64,000 nucleotides of DNA from Trichoplax adhaerens (Eukaryota > Placozoa > Uniplacotomia > Trichoplacea > Trichoplacidae), in assembly GCF_000150275.1 (NCBI RefSeq), contig NW_002060952.1, positions 2,408,866 to 2,472,865 on the forward strand, given 5' to 3'. Made by a program: the position numbers and the translations under genes. Positions 1-12,478 of the stretch are shown piece after piece (positions within the stretch are counted from its first letter, which is position 1; each line of letters opens with the position of its first letter). The notes under the pieces were generated by a model. It did no database searches. It saw nothing but the letters and a program-made list of their open reading frames with translations, and was not told the DNA's origin.

Positions 1-214
1 AACTTAGCAAGTTGAACTTGACATATTCTTTTATTCTCCGATGAATAGATTTTTGAAATATAGTGTTAAGTTAAGAAATATGATAATTCTATAAGATACC
101 GGTACTTTACTTTTTGAACCTGTACCAGTTCAACATCAAGATACTGGAGAAAATTGTCATCAAACTCAGAATTTACGTAGATGAAGAGATTGATACCTTA
201 ACTTTCTTTAATAG

Positions 215-1772
215 TCAAACGGAAGATGCAAAAGAAGGCTACAAGGATATGAGTTTCCAAGCTAGAATGGTTGAACTCCTAATTTTAAATCAAGCAAAAA
301 TATTCCGATATACACAAGAAGATACGGAAACTAATGACGAGCAAGACGAGAATGCAGCGCTCGAAAATTCAACTACTGTTTCAAGCGATGATCCGTCCGA
401 TCCTTCTCATCTAACCACGTCTGGAAATAAATCCTCTGATGATTTATCCGCCACAAGCAAATCTAATGACAGTCAACCCCTTCCTGTATATTACACGATA
501 TTGATTTCATTTTTGATGCTGTCATAATTATCCTATTCAACATTTTAAAAACAAAATATTAACAGTTAATGCTATTTCTTTCCTATCAAATCTTTATAGC
601 AGAATGAAAATGTCGATTACCCCGATAATACAGAAGATATTTCAAGTGATGATGACAGCGAATATGATTCTGATTTTATCACTGTCCACCATAATCAAAC
701 CAAGAACGAGTAAGTTCTAAAATTGCTATAAATAGGATTTAATTAAAGTGTTGCAAACTGCTCATCAACAATGGCATATATTTACTAAAGCCAACTCAAT
801 TTCGATCCTTATAAAAATAACTAGGGACCAACTAAAACGAAAAAATTCAATCAAACACGAAATTAAAAACAGCAATGACTTGGATTATGTGCCACCTGTA
901 AGTTTTTGTGCTTTTAAAGCCTCTATGTGTAAATTACAATATTTTACGTGTCGATATTTTTTGCGAGATAGGCAATATACCATGAATCTAATGACGATTT
1001 CATGCAAGAGGAAGATGAATTAAATAATAGCCAAATATCTTTTAGCACCGGAAGTTTAAGTAATTAATTTTCTAATTATTGCTTAAATGATCATCGAATA
1101 CAGAATAACTAAACGAATAACTCATCCCAACTTTCACTAGAATCAGATGAATATATGGAATTCCTGTCTACAGAATCTGCTCAAGATGTGATGACCAAAT
1201 CATCATCTCATAATATTATTAGAGAAGTTACGACAAGAAAAGCGCATCGATCAGCAAGCGATATTGGAAGATATAATGATAAACGTTTAGCTAGGCTAGA
1301 CTTTAATCCACCTCTTACTTTACCGATAAACCCTATCCCGTTCACCTATCCGCCAAAGCCTGTAACACCTAGCAGTCAATCTATAACGTTAAATAAATCA
1401 GTTTCTGTTCCTGACCGAGAACCGAATTATGCTAAACCTTCAATAGCCGGTGACCACTTTGATCCTGTTTATGAATACAGGAATGAATCTCTTAACGATC
1501 CAAATCATGCTTACAATAAACCTCATCATTCTCCAAGTGAAAGTAACTTAACTGCTAACTTGCGCCAACGACAATATGAACAATTATCGCAACAGCAAAC
1601 TACCAATGTCAATACTTTCCGATCATCTAAACTACGTCATCGACACTCGCTAGATCATCAACGTGCTGGGATTTATAGAGAACATTTACGTGAACGTGGA
1701 TATAGCACAACTAATTCAGAATTTGCTGCTACAAATAGCGGTGACGAAAACCCTAGGGTAAAATATGTTTGA
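215..1772 (+). CDS. 3' part of a multi-exon gene, probable RhoGAP protein C-terminus (partial)
   Basis: Exons inferred from GT-AG signals and phase: 215-485, 600-709, 825-897, 972-1059, 1141-1772. All junctions keep one reading frame. The first visible exon, after the acceptor ctttctttaatag, encodes the amphipathic stretch MVELLILNQAKIF, which resembles the last helix of RhoGAP domains; the catalytic part would lie left of the window. The rest is low-complexity, acidic and serine-rich (DDPSDPS, SSDDDSEYDSDF), then a basic, proline-rich tail around 1300-1700 typical of disordered tails of Rho regulators. Stop at 1770-1772. An alternative ending exists: donor at 1757/1758 (AGG|gtaaaa) joined to 1829-1879 also gives an open frame with a stop. 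The RhoGAP assignment rests on one helix and is tentative; that a real spliced coding region is present is more certain. Confidence 0.5.
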
Positions 1773-4583
1773 AAGTATAAATGAGACATAAGATTGTCAA
1801 TTTTATAGCATAAAAACTAATAATATAGGAAGAAAGCTGTACTGAAATGATAATTATTTTACAAGTCCAATTTTACTAGTACTCCGTTAGTAGGTGCAAC
1901 AGCTTTCCTTCATCACTCTTTATTTGCCATTATGAAATAAGCTATCTAAGGTAGCAATAATTAGAATAAGAATTTTTTAGACTTAATAATTGACAAATAT
2001 TTCCATCATTCGATGACAATATCTAATATTAAGATATTGAGAATTTTCGTTAGGATGATTAACTGTCTTAGCTACCCAGATACAGTGTTAGAAAAATGGA
2101 TCAGAAACAATACGCACTCAATTTTCTATATATATATATACATGTAATTATTAGATTGTAGCCATGATAACAGCAACAATGATGAAAATGTCAGTTCAAT
2201 GTCTATGTTTATTATTTGTTAAGGTTGATCATAATGTTATAAAATATTAGCAGAACAAATTAAACGTGAATAAGCGGTTGTATGACAAGACTACTTGCTG
2301 TTAGTAAATGGTGTATTATGATCACATTGCTATTAATTGTAATTTTATATCATGATGGTGATATAGTACAGTAGGTAATTTAAACATTCTTATTGATTTT
2401 ATACAACCTAATACGGTTATAAAATTGCAGTAAAGTCATAGATTCAAAACTAATAGGGCATAAATTGCGCTATTTTATATATACTCCTATACCCGCCGTA
2501 TACGTTGAGCAAGGGAGACGAAATTTTATAACACCCAAAAAATGGATCTGGCTTGCAGTCGATAGCTCAAAAATGAAGAGCTACTGTGGAAATTAGTAAG
2601 ATACCTATAAAAGTTTCATCGCTCTATCCTCATTGAATATGCTTGGAATAGATTTATTATATCGTAAATCTACTTGCTATTCTATATTATCGTATTCAAG
2701 ATCTATAGCAACGATCATCATGTACCTTGCATTTATAATATTAGCTGTATTTTGATCATGCTGAAACAGGACAAGTACATGTAAATAGTTGACAATAAAT
2801 ATTCGTCAACAATAATTTTAAACATATAAAATTATAAAAAAAAATTGATTCTGCTATAACTTTTTCTTCAAAATAAGAGGTTTTTTATTATCTATACTAT
2901 ATTTCGTCTTGGTATTTATTAATTCTTACTAATAGTAACTATGAAGTAAACTTTAAAGTTACCTATTTTATGATATATAAATTTTTTGGATATGAAAACG
3001 TAGCTTTATTATATAATCAAGATATTAGTGGATCAATTTTTTATTGACTTATACTTTCCATTATAAAATCTATTGCATAGGAATGGCACAATATTGGTAA
3101 GGATAAATTCTGATTAGAATTTGATAATTAAGAAATAGGGAGTCGATTAGAGTATCAAAATAATAATATCCAAAAGTGATAAGAACATTTATTGTGTATA
3201 GCAAGACTGGCACTTGTCGACTGCCTAAATGATATTATGCAGCACCGTATTAGCCAATTTTAATTACACTTTGGTTATGTGACGATAGATAGAATTTTGG
3301 GGAGTTTTTTAAATAAAGCTATTATAAAGAATTGACTCGTGCCCATCGCTTATGTAATATTGCAATCTTTTAGCGCTGTAGAATTTATATTTTACTGAAA
3401 TACAGACTAAAGGCATCCAATCCATACTGATGATGATGATAGATGATCTCATTCTAACAGTATAACCGAAAATTTAGGCATTTTATTATCGCTGTTGACT
3501 TATCTCTATGATAGACCATTCTATAGGCATACCGCACCAGCATTCAATAGAGTATTGCTGATGTAAATTTTTCTATAACGTCTATAATTGAATTACATTG
3601 ATCACCAGTTCTCTAGCTATCTTATTAAGTTAAAAGAAGTTGATATCTGCAAGATCAGTTCTTATATTTACATCATGTATGATTTCTCTGAATTATACCA
3701 AAGATGCATGCCTAGATATCTTATGATAATCTCCAGAACGCCCTATCGGTAATAAGAATAGATATGCTAAATCTTTAATATATCTTTTTTTGTAAACTAT
3801 GGCTACATTCGGTATTCTATGCGATCAGCAATAAGATATAGGTGCAAAATCTACTGTACGTATTGTCTTTTTCCTTCGAATTATTCTGATACTGAGTGGC
3901 CCAAACATCAATACTACGGATCACAGAAAGACCAAATTTACAACAAGCGCTAATACAAAAGTCTACTTTATTAAGTATATCTATGTATATTTCATAGCCA
4001 CAATAACAAATTTTCAATGGTGCTCATAAAGTTTATTTTAATTAAAATTCGCTAAACCCATATCATTAGAAGATTATCACATCCTAATAGAGTTTATGGA
4101 CTTGTTAATCAGCTAATTATATTATGAAAAAATTTTACGAATGACCACCATTAATTATTAATTATTTAATTAGTTACTATCCTATAATCAAGCACTCTTA
4201 CTACTCAAGATTATGTGACTATAACTTCAATAAATTTTATAAACGGATAGAAATTGTCTTACCAATAAGATATAATGCACAAGTAAGGTGATGCTCCTTT
4301 CAAGAACCAAATTAATCTCGTTAATTATGGATGCAATATCTTACTATTATACAACAGAAATACCTTACTCACAGACAGTTCTTCACACAGTAATTATTTA
4401 AAATATACATATATAATAATAAATCGATTTAAATCAAATTAGAACCAGAAATCAAATAATATCTAAGAATTGATGTATTGCAAACTATTGACATGGATTC
4501 AAGTTGCAATTATTAAAGTAATATGCTATCTACTCGCATGAGCATCTCTGCAAAGAACTTATTAAGTTGCTAAAGGGTTAAGC
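1773..4583. other. intergenic AT-rich stretch, no gene recognised
   Basis: About 2.8 kb of AT-rich DNA with many stops in all frames. One 66-codon minus-strand frame at 3817-4017 has some plausible composition but no recognisable motif or clear splice context. I see no tandem repeat or RNA gene here. Confidence 0.5.
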
Positions 4584-5032
4584 TTAATGGTTTTGAAGCG
4601 GTTGCAGGATGGAATCCTTCAATTCGTCTTTAAAAGAGCGGGTCATACCTTCCGTACTATCTGTAGCACTCTCATATTTTATTGATGTATAAATAGAGTA
4701 ATTTTTGTCTCTTAAAATTGTATTACCTACTGTAATGAATATAATCTTACAATGATCGATGCCATCACCCGTACTTTCAATTATAGGAAAGTTTCGATAC
4801 CAATCACCCTCTTCAAAATTTTTATTCGCTATCACGACCACTTTATGACAAATGCGAATGAAATGATCGATGTTCCACATTTTGGTTTTACCAATAATAA
4901 AGTGTCGACCTCGTCGCAATACATTATACTTTCCAATCTTCAAGATCTCTTCAGCTATAGTTTTTGCAAAATCATGTTCTTGTCTTTCATGATAGACGAG
5001 TATCTTTGGTAATTGAAGATTCTGGTGAGTTT
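4584..5032 (-). CDS. TIR-like domain terminal exon B
   Basis: An open exon on the minus strand ending in TAA at 4584-4586. Read from the acceptor tttaatatag at 5033-5034 it begins in phase 1. It has the alternating strands and helices of a TIR fold: strand A PKILVYH, helix DFAKTIAEEILKIG, strand B YNVL, then IDHFIRICHKVVVIANKNF (helix B and strand C) followed by EEGDWYR, the place where TIR domains carry an S-x-W-x-x-E type helix, then strand D HCKIIFITVG, and a final helix FKDELKDSIL. TIR domains act in innate immune signalling or as NADases; I cannot point to a convincing catalytic glutamate. It lies downstream of TIR-like exon A on the same strand and its phase also fits the upstream 36-nt exons, so it may be an alternative last exon or a separate gene. 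Confidence 0.5.
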
Positions 5033-5817
5033 CTATATTAAACGATCAACACATATTTATTAATACTATTACCTCTTGCTAATATTATACGTTAGGCATA
5101 TATGCGTATAATGACAAACAGTGAATAATTTACACTCGGTTTTGAAGGATTGGTTGCAACCATACTATCTTCACAAGTCTAACATGGAAATTTCCATGTC
5201 GTACTACAGAAAAGTATGCGTGAGTATTCGATATTTTTAGATGTATATATAGAACTAGCGGAATTTTTTCATGTCATCATGGTTGCAATACTAACTGCAT
5301 CGCCTATACTAAACAATCAAAACATGTACATTAATACTTTTAACGGAACTAGTGGGAATCTCTGTGTGCCATCATGGTTGCAATGCCATCTGCATTGTCT
5401 ATTCGACAACTGGGATTAGAAAAATTGAATATTGCGTTGAAGTATCTAAAAGTACATACTGAATTATAATAGATATTGCCGTCTCTATTCGATGGAGGAT
5501 ATTAGCTTAGCATACTGCCAGTGTAGTATGCGATATCGAGGTATAAGATTTAGGCAACCTTATCTACTCCATACTCCATTACAGCAATCATTAAAATATT
5601 TAACTGCACTGCGAGAGATGTGTCCATAAGAGCACTTAAATATACTTTAGCTCAGATTATTTATATAACTACGCTACAAGATGTTGAATTAAATCATGAT
5701 ATTATCAGATATGGCACCAATAGATACATTAGTATGACGTTACTCTTGAAATAGGGAATAGAAATGTATAATATTTTATACTAGTAGAGATCGTTACAGC
5801 TAATAGCGTATCTCCTT
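5033..5817. other. spacer between the two TIR-like exons, with a short imperfect repeat
   Basis: No convincing exon on either strand. A short imperfect direct repeat is visible: catcatggttgcaatactaactgcatcgcc near 5275-5305 and catcatggttgcaatgccatctgcattgtc near 5371-5400. If exon B is a last exon of the same gene as exon A, this stretch is intron or 3' UTR. Confidence 0.4.
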
Positions 5818-7863
5818 TTATTTACCAGGTGCTGTAGTGGGAGGGTTTTGATCTCTATTTCTTCCATTTCTCAATATCTCCATGACTTTCTTTGCTACTT
5901 CAGGCCATTCCATATAGCAATTCTCGATAACCCTTGTATCTTCCTGATCTCTATACATTGCTTGCAAGAGATTAGCATTAGGGAGGTTCTTGAATTCTTC
6001 CGTCGACAAATCGCTTAGTACAATAACCAGTTTATCGAAGATATTTTTCTTAACTAGTATAGAATCAATCACCGAACTACGGTTTTTCAATAGAAGCTTG
6101 GATAAAAATATAAGGAAATAATTCGAATTGGTAATAGCTTTCTCTATTTCTCTAACATTGCTAGCTCCTGGTAGCTGCTCTTCAGTCTTGCAAAAGTTTT
6201 CTTGAATCTTATTAATTTCTTCTTGTAAAGGACTGGCATCGCTTCTCTTCTCTTCGGGAGCATGCAATAAATATAATTGACCACTTAAAGGAACTGTCGA
6301 TGCGGTTTCTTCGGTTCCTGTGACATAAATAGGACAAAATGGCTGTTAAATAACGATTAGGTAAATAAATTATCACATTCGAGCGGCGGCTAGTATCACC
6401 CATTTTGGGAAGGCGAAAAAAATAAATTTAAACGATCATAAGGCACACAAATCATCGTTAAGAGTAGTAGCTGAAGAAAAAGTGAAATGATAAAATTGCT
6501 ATCGGTAGTGAATGAGGACTGGGAAAATAGATTATAACTTTATTAGGGTATCGATTGCTAATCCTCGTTCCTGCAAGGCAAAAATGGCGCAACTGAACGA
6601 ACAGGGGAACGTACATAATCGCCTGGAACAACAGCGGTTAGAAAGCGAAATGATGACTGTCGATAGTGGATGAGAAACAGGGAAGCAGATTGTAACTTAG
6701 AGCATGGACTGCTGCTCGTCGTTCTTGCAAGGCAATGATGATGAAATTGAATGACTTGGTGTCCATACGTACTGATACTCTTTGCTATGGGAAGGCAACA
6801 ATAACGGAATAATAATGAAACAGAATGATGACTACTGTCAGTATCTATAGAGCAATAGCGCTTGTAAAGTAAGATGATAAAACTGCTGTCGATAATGAAT
6901 AAGGAGGACTAGATAAATAAACTATTACTTAGAGTAGCCAATGATACTCTTCGTTCAAGGAAGGCCAAAGTTATACAGTCGAACGATGACTGGATACATA
7001 CCCTGTACATACATTATCACTTAGAGCAGTAGCTGATGAAAAAAGTGAAATGATGACATAGCTATCAACCATCGAAGTAGGACTAAGAAAATAAATCGAT
7101 CATTACTTAGGGTAGCGACTGATATTTCTTGCTCTGGAAAGTCAAAATTAACAAAATTAAATGACGGCTGGGTGTATACTGCAGATAAGCACTTAGAACT
7201 AAGAACTGAAGCTGGTAAAATGGGAAAATGATGAAACTACCGACAGTGAATAAGGACTAAATCACTAGATGGCGACTGAGAATAGGGACTGATACTCTTC
7301 GCTAGGGAAGGCAAAAGTGACGAAATCGCGACTAAATAACTAGATGGATAAAAATATGGGCCAGAGCAGTGGCTAATCGTCTTCCCTCTTGAACGCCAAA
7401 AAAGTTTTTATGCATTGAGTAAATGGCTAGACGCATCTAAAATAAAATAAATAACATTACCAGCTACGACGCTAGTCGATGCTACCTCTTCCGTTCCTAT
7501 CAAAGCAAGGGTGAAATTAATAAAATTAGAACAGTAGTTATTACTCTACCCTTTTGAACGGTAAAAATATTAATATGCATTAAATAAATGGCTAAGCATA
7601 TATAAAATAAAGTAAATAAGTTACCAGAAACGACGCTGCTTGATGCCATTTTGTCCGTTCCTATCAACGTAAAGGTGAAATTTATAAAATCGTACCGTAG
7701 TTGATTAATAGCTACTACAACAAAATTACCATTTAAATGAGTAGCTGATCGCAAGCTATTCACTCCTGTGAAGTAAAGGTGAAATTAATAAAGTTATAAT
7801 TGATTAGTGACCACGTCAATAAGTTACCATTAAAATCCCTAGCTGATACTGAGCTTGTCATTC
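5818..7863 (-). CDS. TIR-like protein: four 36-nt exons plus TIR-like terminal exon A (5' end uncertain)
   Basis: Inferred minus-strand exons: 7828-7863, 7730-7765, 7625-7660, 7461-7496 and 5818-6317. Each of the first four is exactly 36 nt, flanked by AG and GTAA, starts GA and ends G, so every junction forms a Gly codon. They encode 11-residue peptides MTSSVSARDFN, VNSLRSATHLN, TDKMASSSVVS and TEEVASTSVVA. Terminal exon A starts with a fifth copy, TEETASTVPLS, then a TIR-like fold: strand A QLYLLHA, helix SPLQEEINKIQENF, IEKAITNSNYFLIFLSK (helix B and strand C), strand D FDKLVIVLSD, final helix WPEVAKKVMEIL; stop TAA at 5818-5820. Translation could start at the ATG in the 7828-7863 exon or at AAAATGG within 7625-7660; further upstream exons are not excluded. 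Introns are 62, 69, 128 and 1143 nt. Transcription itself is inferred. Confidence 0.5.
6410..7460 (-). repeat. decayed tandem array related to the 36-nt exon cassette
   Basis: Imperfect repeats, spaced very roughly 60-180 bp. Each has a block like tgatactcttcgctagggaaggcaaaagtgac on the plus strand. Copies are visible near 6565, 6717, 6775, 6945, 7120, 7290 and 7380. On the minus strand several read (C)TTGCAG or a close variant then GAACGA, echoing the start of the 36-nt exons, but with broken frames and mostly missing GT donors. This suggests an old, dying part of the same exon array. It occupies the large intron before TIR-like exon A. Confidence 0.5.
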
Positions 7864-7889
7864 CTATAAAGTAAAATAAAAAAGCTTAA

Positions 7890-8055
7890 GTAAAGGTGAA
7901 ACGATAAAATTATCGATAATTACTAATTGCACGAAATAACTGCCTCTTTCCGTGATGATCTGTTGTGGAATACCATCTATCCCAATAAATACATAACTAT
8001 TTCTTAAGTATATTGCTACAGTACAAGAATACTGTAGTCTAAGATTGATCGCAAT
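7890..8055 (-). pseudogene. retroelement integrase-like fragment (relic)
   Basis: A minus-strand open stretch contains GIPQQIITERGSYFVQ, which resembles the integrase core segment around the second catalytic Asp of Ty3/gypsy-type elements (GIP..I.(T/S)D.G..F), preceded by a TVAIYL stretch in the expected relative position. The usual Asp is Glu here and there is no surrounding pol frame, so this is a short, inactive relic at best. It lies directly upstream, in transcript order, of the 36-nt exon cassette. Confidence 0.4.
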
Positions 8056-8058
8056 CAA

Positions 8059-9739
8059 TTTTAATACAACTCAAAGAAACCTTATGTAGTTCCTATATTG
8101 AAATTATTCAAGTTTTATCGATAGCCAAACTACGTTGGTGTATTATTATTGAACTGATACACTACTAATAGTTAACTGCTGTATTCCCCCAAATAGATCA
8201 TACTGACTGAATGCAGTATATTAGTCGGAAGGAAAAAATTAATTTAGAATGGCCTATAGTTTACGTGATACAGTTGGATACAGACCAAGTTTATAATGCC
8301 CTAAAATCTAGACTATTCCCTAAATATTATAAATTGAATTATGAGCTAGATCTGGCTGAAATCTGGACTAGTAATTGTGGATTCAATTAGCTCGCCTACA
8401 ATAGAACTGTTTCTCAGTCAAGTGTTGAAATCGATTCTAATTTTGTAGTTAATGCCTCTTTGACTATTTCTTGAACGTCGACCATACCGAATATTATTAG
8501 GAAGAATAGAGTGGAATAGAGATTTAGAAATTTACTAAAGCGAGAAATTACATCCATAGTCGTGATTGCTTTCATGAGCTCAATTTCTTATTCGTCTACA
8601 GACTATCTTGCTACTTGAATGTGTTATATATCTATTAATATAGCTATTAGTATAGAGCCTATAATTCTACTTAATTAAAATAGGATGAGATTACTTCATC
8701 ATTTATGTGGAAATCTTGAAAAAAAATGATTATGCCTTTTCCTATAAGACGGATACGCTGTATCTATGCTTATGTAGCCTGTAATTTTAATGAGTTATGA
8801 AAAGGATAATTTGCCGTACAATTTACGCCTAAATCTTTCTCCAAAAAAGTTCAGCTCCACTTAATATCTGCATGCCAATGATGTACTCAGTTTTGACTGA
8901 ACAGAAATAAAATTGTTTTATGTGTTTATATGTAATTACTTTACATTGTTCAAGCATATAATATCGAATAGTTGAACCGAATGAAAAATAAATTTATTAC
9001 TCACCAAAGTCTTTAAAGCCAATCTTAGTTGCTACTCAAAAATTTCAAAAAAGCTGAAAATCTTAACTAAATTAGTTTTAGAATTTTTTTACGCTCGCTA
9101 TTTTAATGAGAAAAGGACTATTTCAGAGGTTATTGCATGACATCAGGGCTATTTATACCTATAGGTTACATCTTGAATAGAAAAATAAACTAATGAAAAT
9201 ATGACAATTTCCCCAGTTTCAGCAGGAGCACAACAGTGGCTGCAGAACCTTTAGCTATTTTGCTATTTTATTCTTTCAGCATGACCGCATGCTTATTTAT
9301 AAACACAATGTCCATATTCTCCGAATTACAGTAATATCCGATTAAAGTAGAAGCTTGGAAGTACACTAAAATCACGTAAGGTATCAGATAAAACCGATAA
9401 CTGGTTGTGATTGGTACACAAATGCATTAAATTTTCGTTTACGTAATAACATAAATAAACTATAACTATAGTGAAATATTACAATGCAAAGATTCACATG
9501 ATTTCTTGCCTACTCAACAGTTTTTTATTTGTCTGTACTTTACCTAGTGTTACTATTCTATTAATTTAAGGAACTCAATTTAGTTCCATAATTGATAAAG
9601 TTTTTCGCGGTAATTGTCCAATTACTCCAAATTGGACAAACATTAGAAATAGCAATTTATAAAGTTCACGTAGAATTGTTTATTTACAGTATATGCGTAC
9701 TTAGACCAGCCGACTCATGCTTTAAATTCCCATGCTTTA
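8059..9739. other. intergenic, no gene recognised
   Basis: AT-rich DNA with stops in all frames. No RNA gene, clear repeat array or splice-consistent coding exon was seen. Confidence 0.5.
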
Positions 9740-11460
9740 TTGTAACTTTCTAACTAGCTCAGAAGTCTGATAATTTGTCAATAACTGAGCTTGTTTTACT
9801 CAATCTAGCGTAATGGTTTGATTTATCATATCTATTTTCTTGGTGAATCAAGATGATTAGTATTTATCTAGCAACCCATGATCTTTATTTTTTTGTCCAT
9901 GTTTCTAATAATATTAACACTAGTTCCTACTGTACTCGACTATTAACTAACATAGAAGCCTTTCAACTAGTACCTAAGCTAGTTGAATCAGATAATAGTT
10001 ATAGTGTAATGGTTTAATTCATTATATCTATTTTCTTAGAAAATCAATAACTTATATGACTAATATTTCTTAGCAACTCATAGTCTCAGTTCCATTGTCT
10101 ATATTTCTTTTCACATTCTACTTGTTAACTAACTCAGAAGTCTATCAACTAGAACTGAGTTTGCTAAATCAGATCAGGGCTATAGTGTAATAGTTTAATT
10201 CATAATATCTATTTTCTTAGCGAATCAATAACTAATATGACTAGTATCTTTTTACAGCTCATATTCTCCATTCCTTTGTCCATGTTTCTACTCTATTCAT
10301 TAACTAACTCAGAAACTTTTCAACTAGTAACTGAGTTTATCGAATCTGATAAAGGCTATAGCGTATTGGCTTAATGCACTACATCCATTTTCTTAGTGAA
10401 TCAATATGACTAGTACTTTTAGCAACTCATATTCTCAATTCCTTTGTCCGTATTTCTTCTCATAATTTACTTATTAACTAACTCAGAAGCCTTTCAACTA
10501 GTAACTGAGTTTGTTGAATCAGATAGTGGCTATAGTGCAATAGTTTAATTCATTGTATCTATTTTCTTACCGAATCAATAACTAATGTCACTAATATTTT
10601 TTGGCAACTCATATTCTCAATTCCGTTGTCCACATTTCTTCTCCTATCCTACTTATCAAGTAACTCAGAAGCTTTTCAACTAGTAACTGAGTTTACTAAA
10701 TAGATGAAGGCTACAGCGCAATGGTTTAAGTCATCATACCTATTTCTTTAGTGAATCAATAACTAATATAACACCATTTTCTACTAAATCAGTTTCTTTA
10801 TTCATGTTTTTACTCGATTTATCAACTAACTCAGAAGCCCTTTCAACTATTAATTTAGTTTTTTGAACCAGATAAAGGCTGCACTGTAATGGTTTGATCC
10901 ATCATATCCTTTTCCTTAGCGCACTAATTTGCTAATACGATTAGTGTTTTATAGCAGCTCGTATTCTCAATCCTGATTTCTGTATTTTTACTCAATTTAC
11001 TCAATTTATTAATTAACTTCGATTTTTTACTTAACTGAGTTCATTCCTTTAGTAAAAATTGGTCTGGCGGGTTCATGCTTCAGTCTCTTAATAATTAATG
11101 TATTAGTAACTAAATTGATTCAACTTACGAATCAACTCATAATCTCAATTTTTTTTTCTAGGTTTCCATTATATTTTATAACTTAAAATGTCACATCTAT
11201 CTAGTAACTGAATTCTCTTGTTGAGCAAACTGCTTGCTCAAAGGAGGCTGTATCGTATTGATTGGCTCATTACCCATTTTGTCAGCAGACTAACGTTAAA
11301 TTCAGTATCCATGTTCTCTATGGACTAATAGCTAATTTGATTCATATTTCCAATTCCTACTTTTAGATTTTATACTTTGAAACTAACTCAAGGCTTTATA
11401 AATTGCTAGTAAGGAGTTCTTTTGCTAAAATGAAAGTTGCACTGTAATAAGCAGCCATTG
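9740..11460. repeat. tandem array of about ten ~178-bp units
   Basis: A repeated phrase (aac)tagtaactgagtttgttgaatcag...ggtttaattcat..atctattttcttagcgaatcaataact recurs near 9782, 9972, 10151, 10329, 10503, 10686, 10852, 11034, 11206 and 11408, a spacing of about 170-190 bp. The middle copies (10150-10700) are most alike and those at the right edge are strongly diverged, as expected when unequal exchange homogenises the centre. No coding frame runs through the unit. Confidence 0.8.
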
Positions 11461-11499
11461 TCTAACTTTTTTTTCAATGGATTGGTACCGTAGCTAAAA

Positions 11500-12060
11500 T
11501 AATTACCGTCGTACTTGATAATTATCGGCAGAAATTATGCCAGTACTATTGACGCTATGCAACATATTACATCGCTCAATGCTATACCATATAGGAGGCT
11601 ATCCTCTAAATCTTTTAATCACTGTAGTATTTGATAGTTAATACCTACAAAAGGTATTCCTATTTGATAAACGTTATACATCATACCGTACCACTCAATG
11701 ATATAATATATAGGAAACCGAACTTTAATTTTTTTGTTTACCATGGTATTTGATAATAAATACCCGCTACAAGTTTCTTATTAAGGCTATGTATCATGCT
11801 TTATCTGCTAATGATATGCCAAACAGGAGATCATTCTCTAAATTTTTTTAATTACAATAATATTTGATAATAAATATCCGCAAAAAAATTTCTTAATTAG
11901 TCCTATGTATCATGCTATATATGCCAATAATATACCCTCTAGGAAGCAGTTCTTAAAACTTTTAATTGATACAGCTTTCGATAATGAATACCCATAAAAG
12001 TGGTTTATTATATAATTAGCTCAACACATCATGTTACATCATTTAATGATGTGCATGTAA
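11500..12060. repeat. second tandem array, about five ~120-bp units
   Basis: A different unit from the one to its left: a core like tatttgataataaatacc..caa....ttcttatt..g.tatgtatcatgct.tat..gc.aatgatat.cc.a.taggag recurs near 11510, 11625, 11745, 11865 and 11970. Copies are imperfect. No coding potential is visible. Confidence 0.7.
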
Positions 12061-12478
12061 TGAGTGCGTCTCACAATAACTATCTTAGTCAAATGGTATT
12101 TTCTAAAAGGCTTTTATTACAAGGTTTTAGGAATAGTAGAGCAGTAATTAATTACTAGAAGAACTTAGTCTAAAATCTAAAGTATTCCGAGCTCAGAGCG
12201 AAGTGAAGTCTCTTCTCCTCTGTGAGCTCATCTGTGCAGTTCTTATAAACATTTCGTTAAATCTATTTATGGCAACTTGATTAATCTACAATCAGGCATG
12301 AGTCTTCAAACAAAATACTTTTCTCTAATAGTACATCATTATTTTCTACAATCTAAATCATTCTACTTAAGATGTCACTACCCTTATATTAACGTCTAGG
12401 CCCTTTCTTCGAAGGGTATCTTAACAACTACATTGTTTCTAGCTACATAAATCTTGTACCATAATTAGTCAACTCGGT

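Noticed and set aside
3817-4017. 66-codon minus-strand frame with several Cys
   Set aside because: No family resemblance, no supporting splice context, and length expected by chance.
12189-12229. Inverted repeat gagctcagag ... ctctgtgagctc
   Set aside because: Only about 10 bp per arm with a mismatch and no context; too weak to call an element or RNA.
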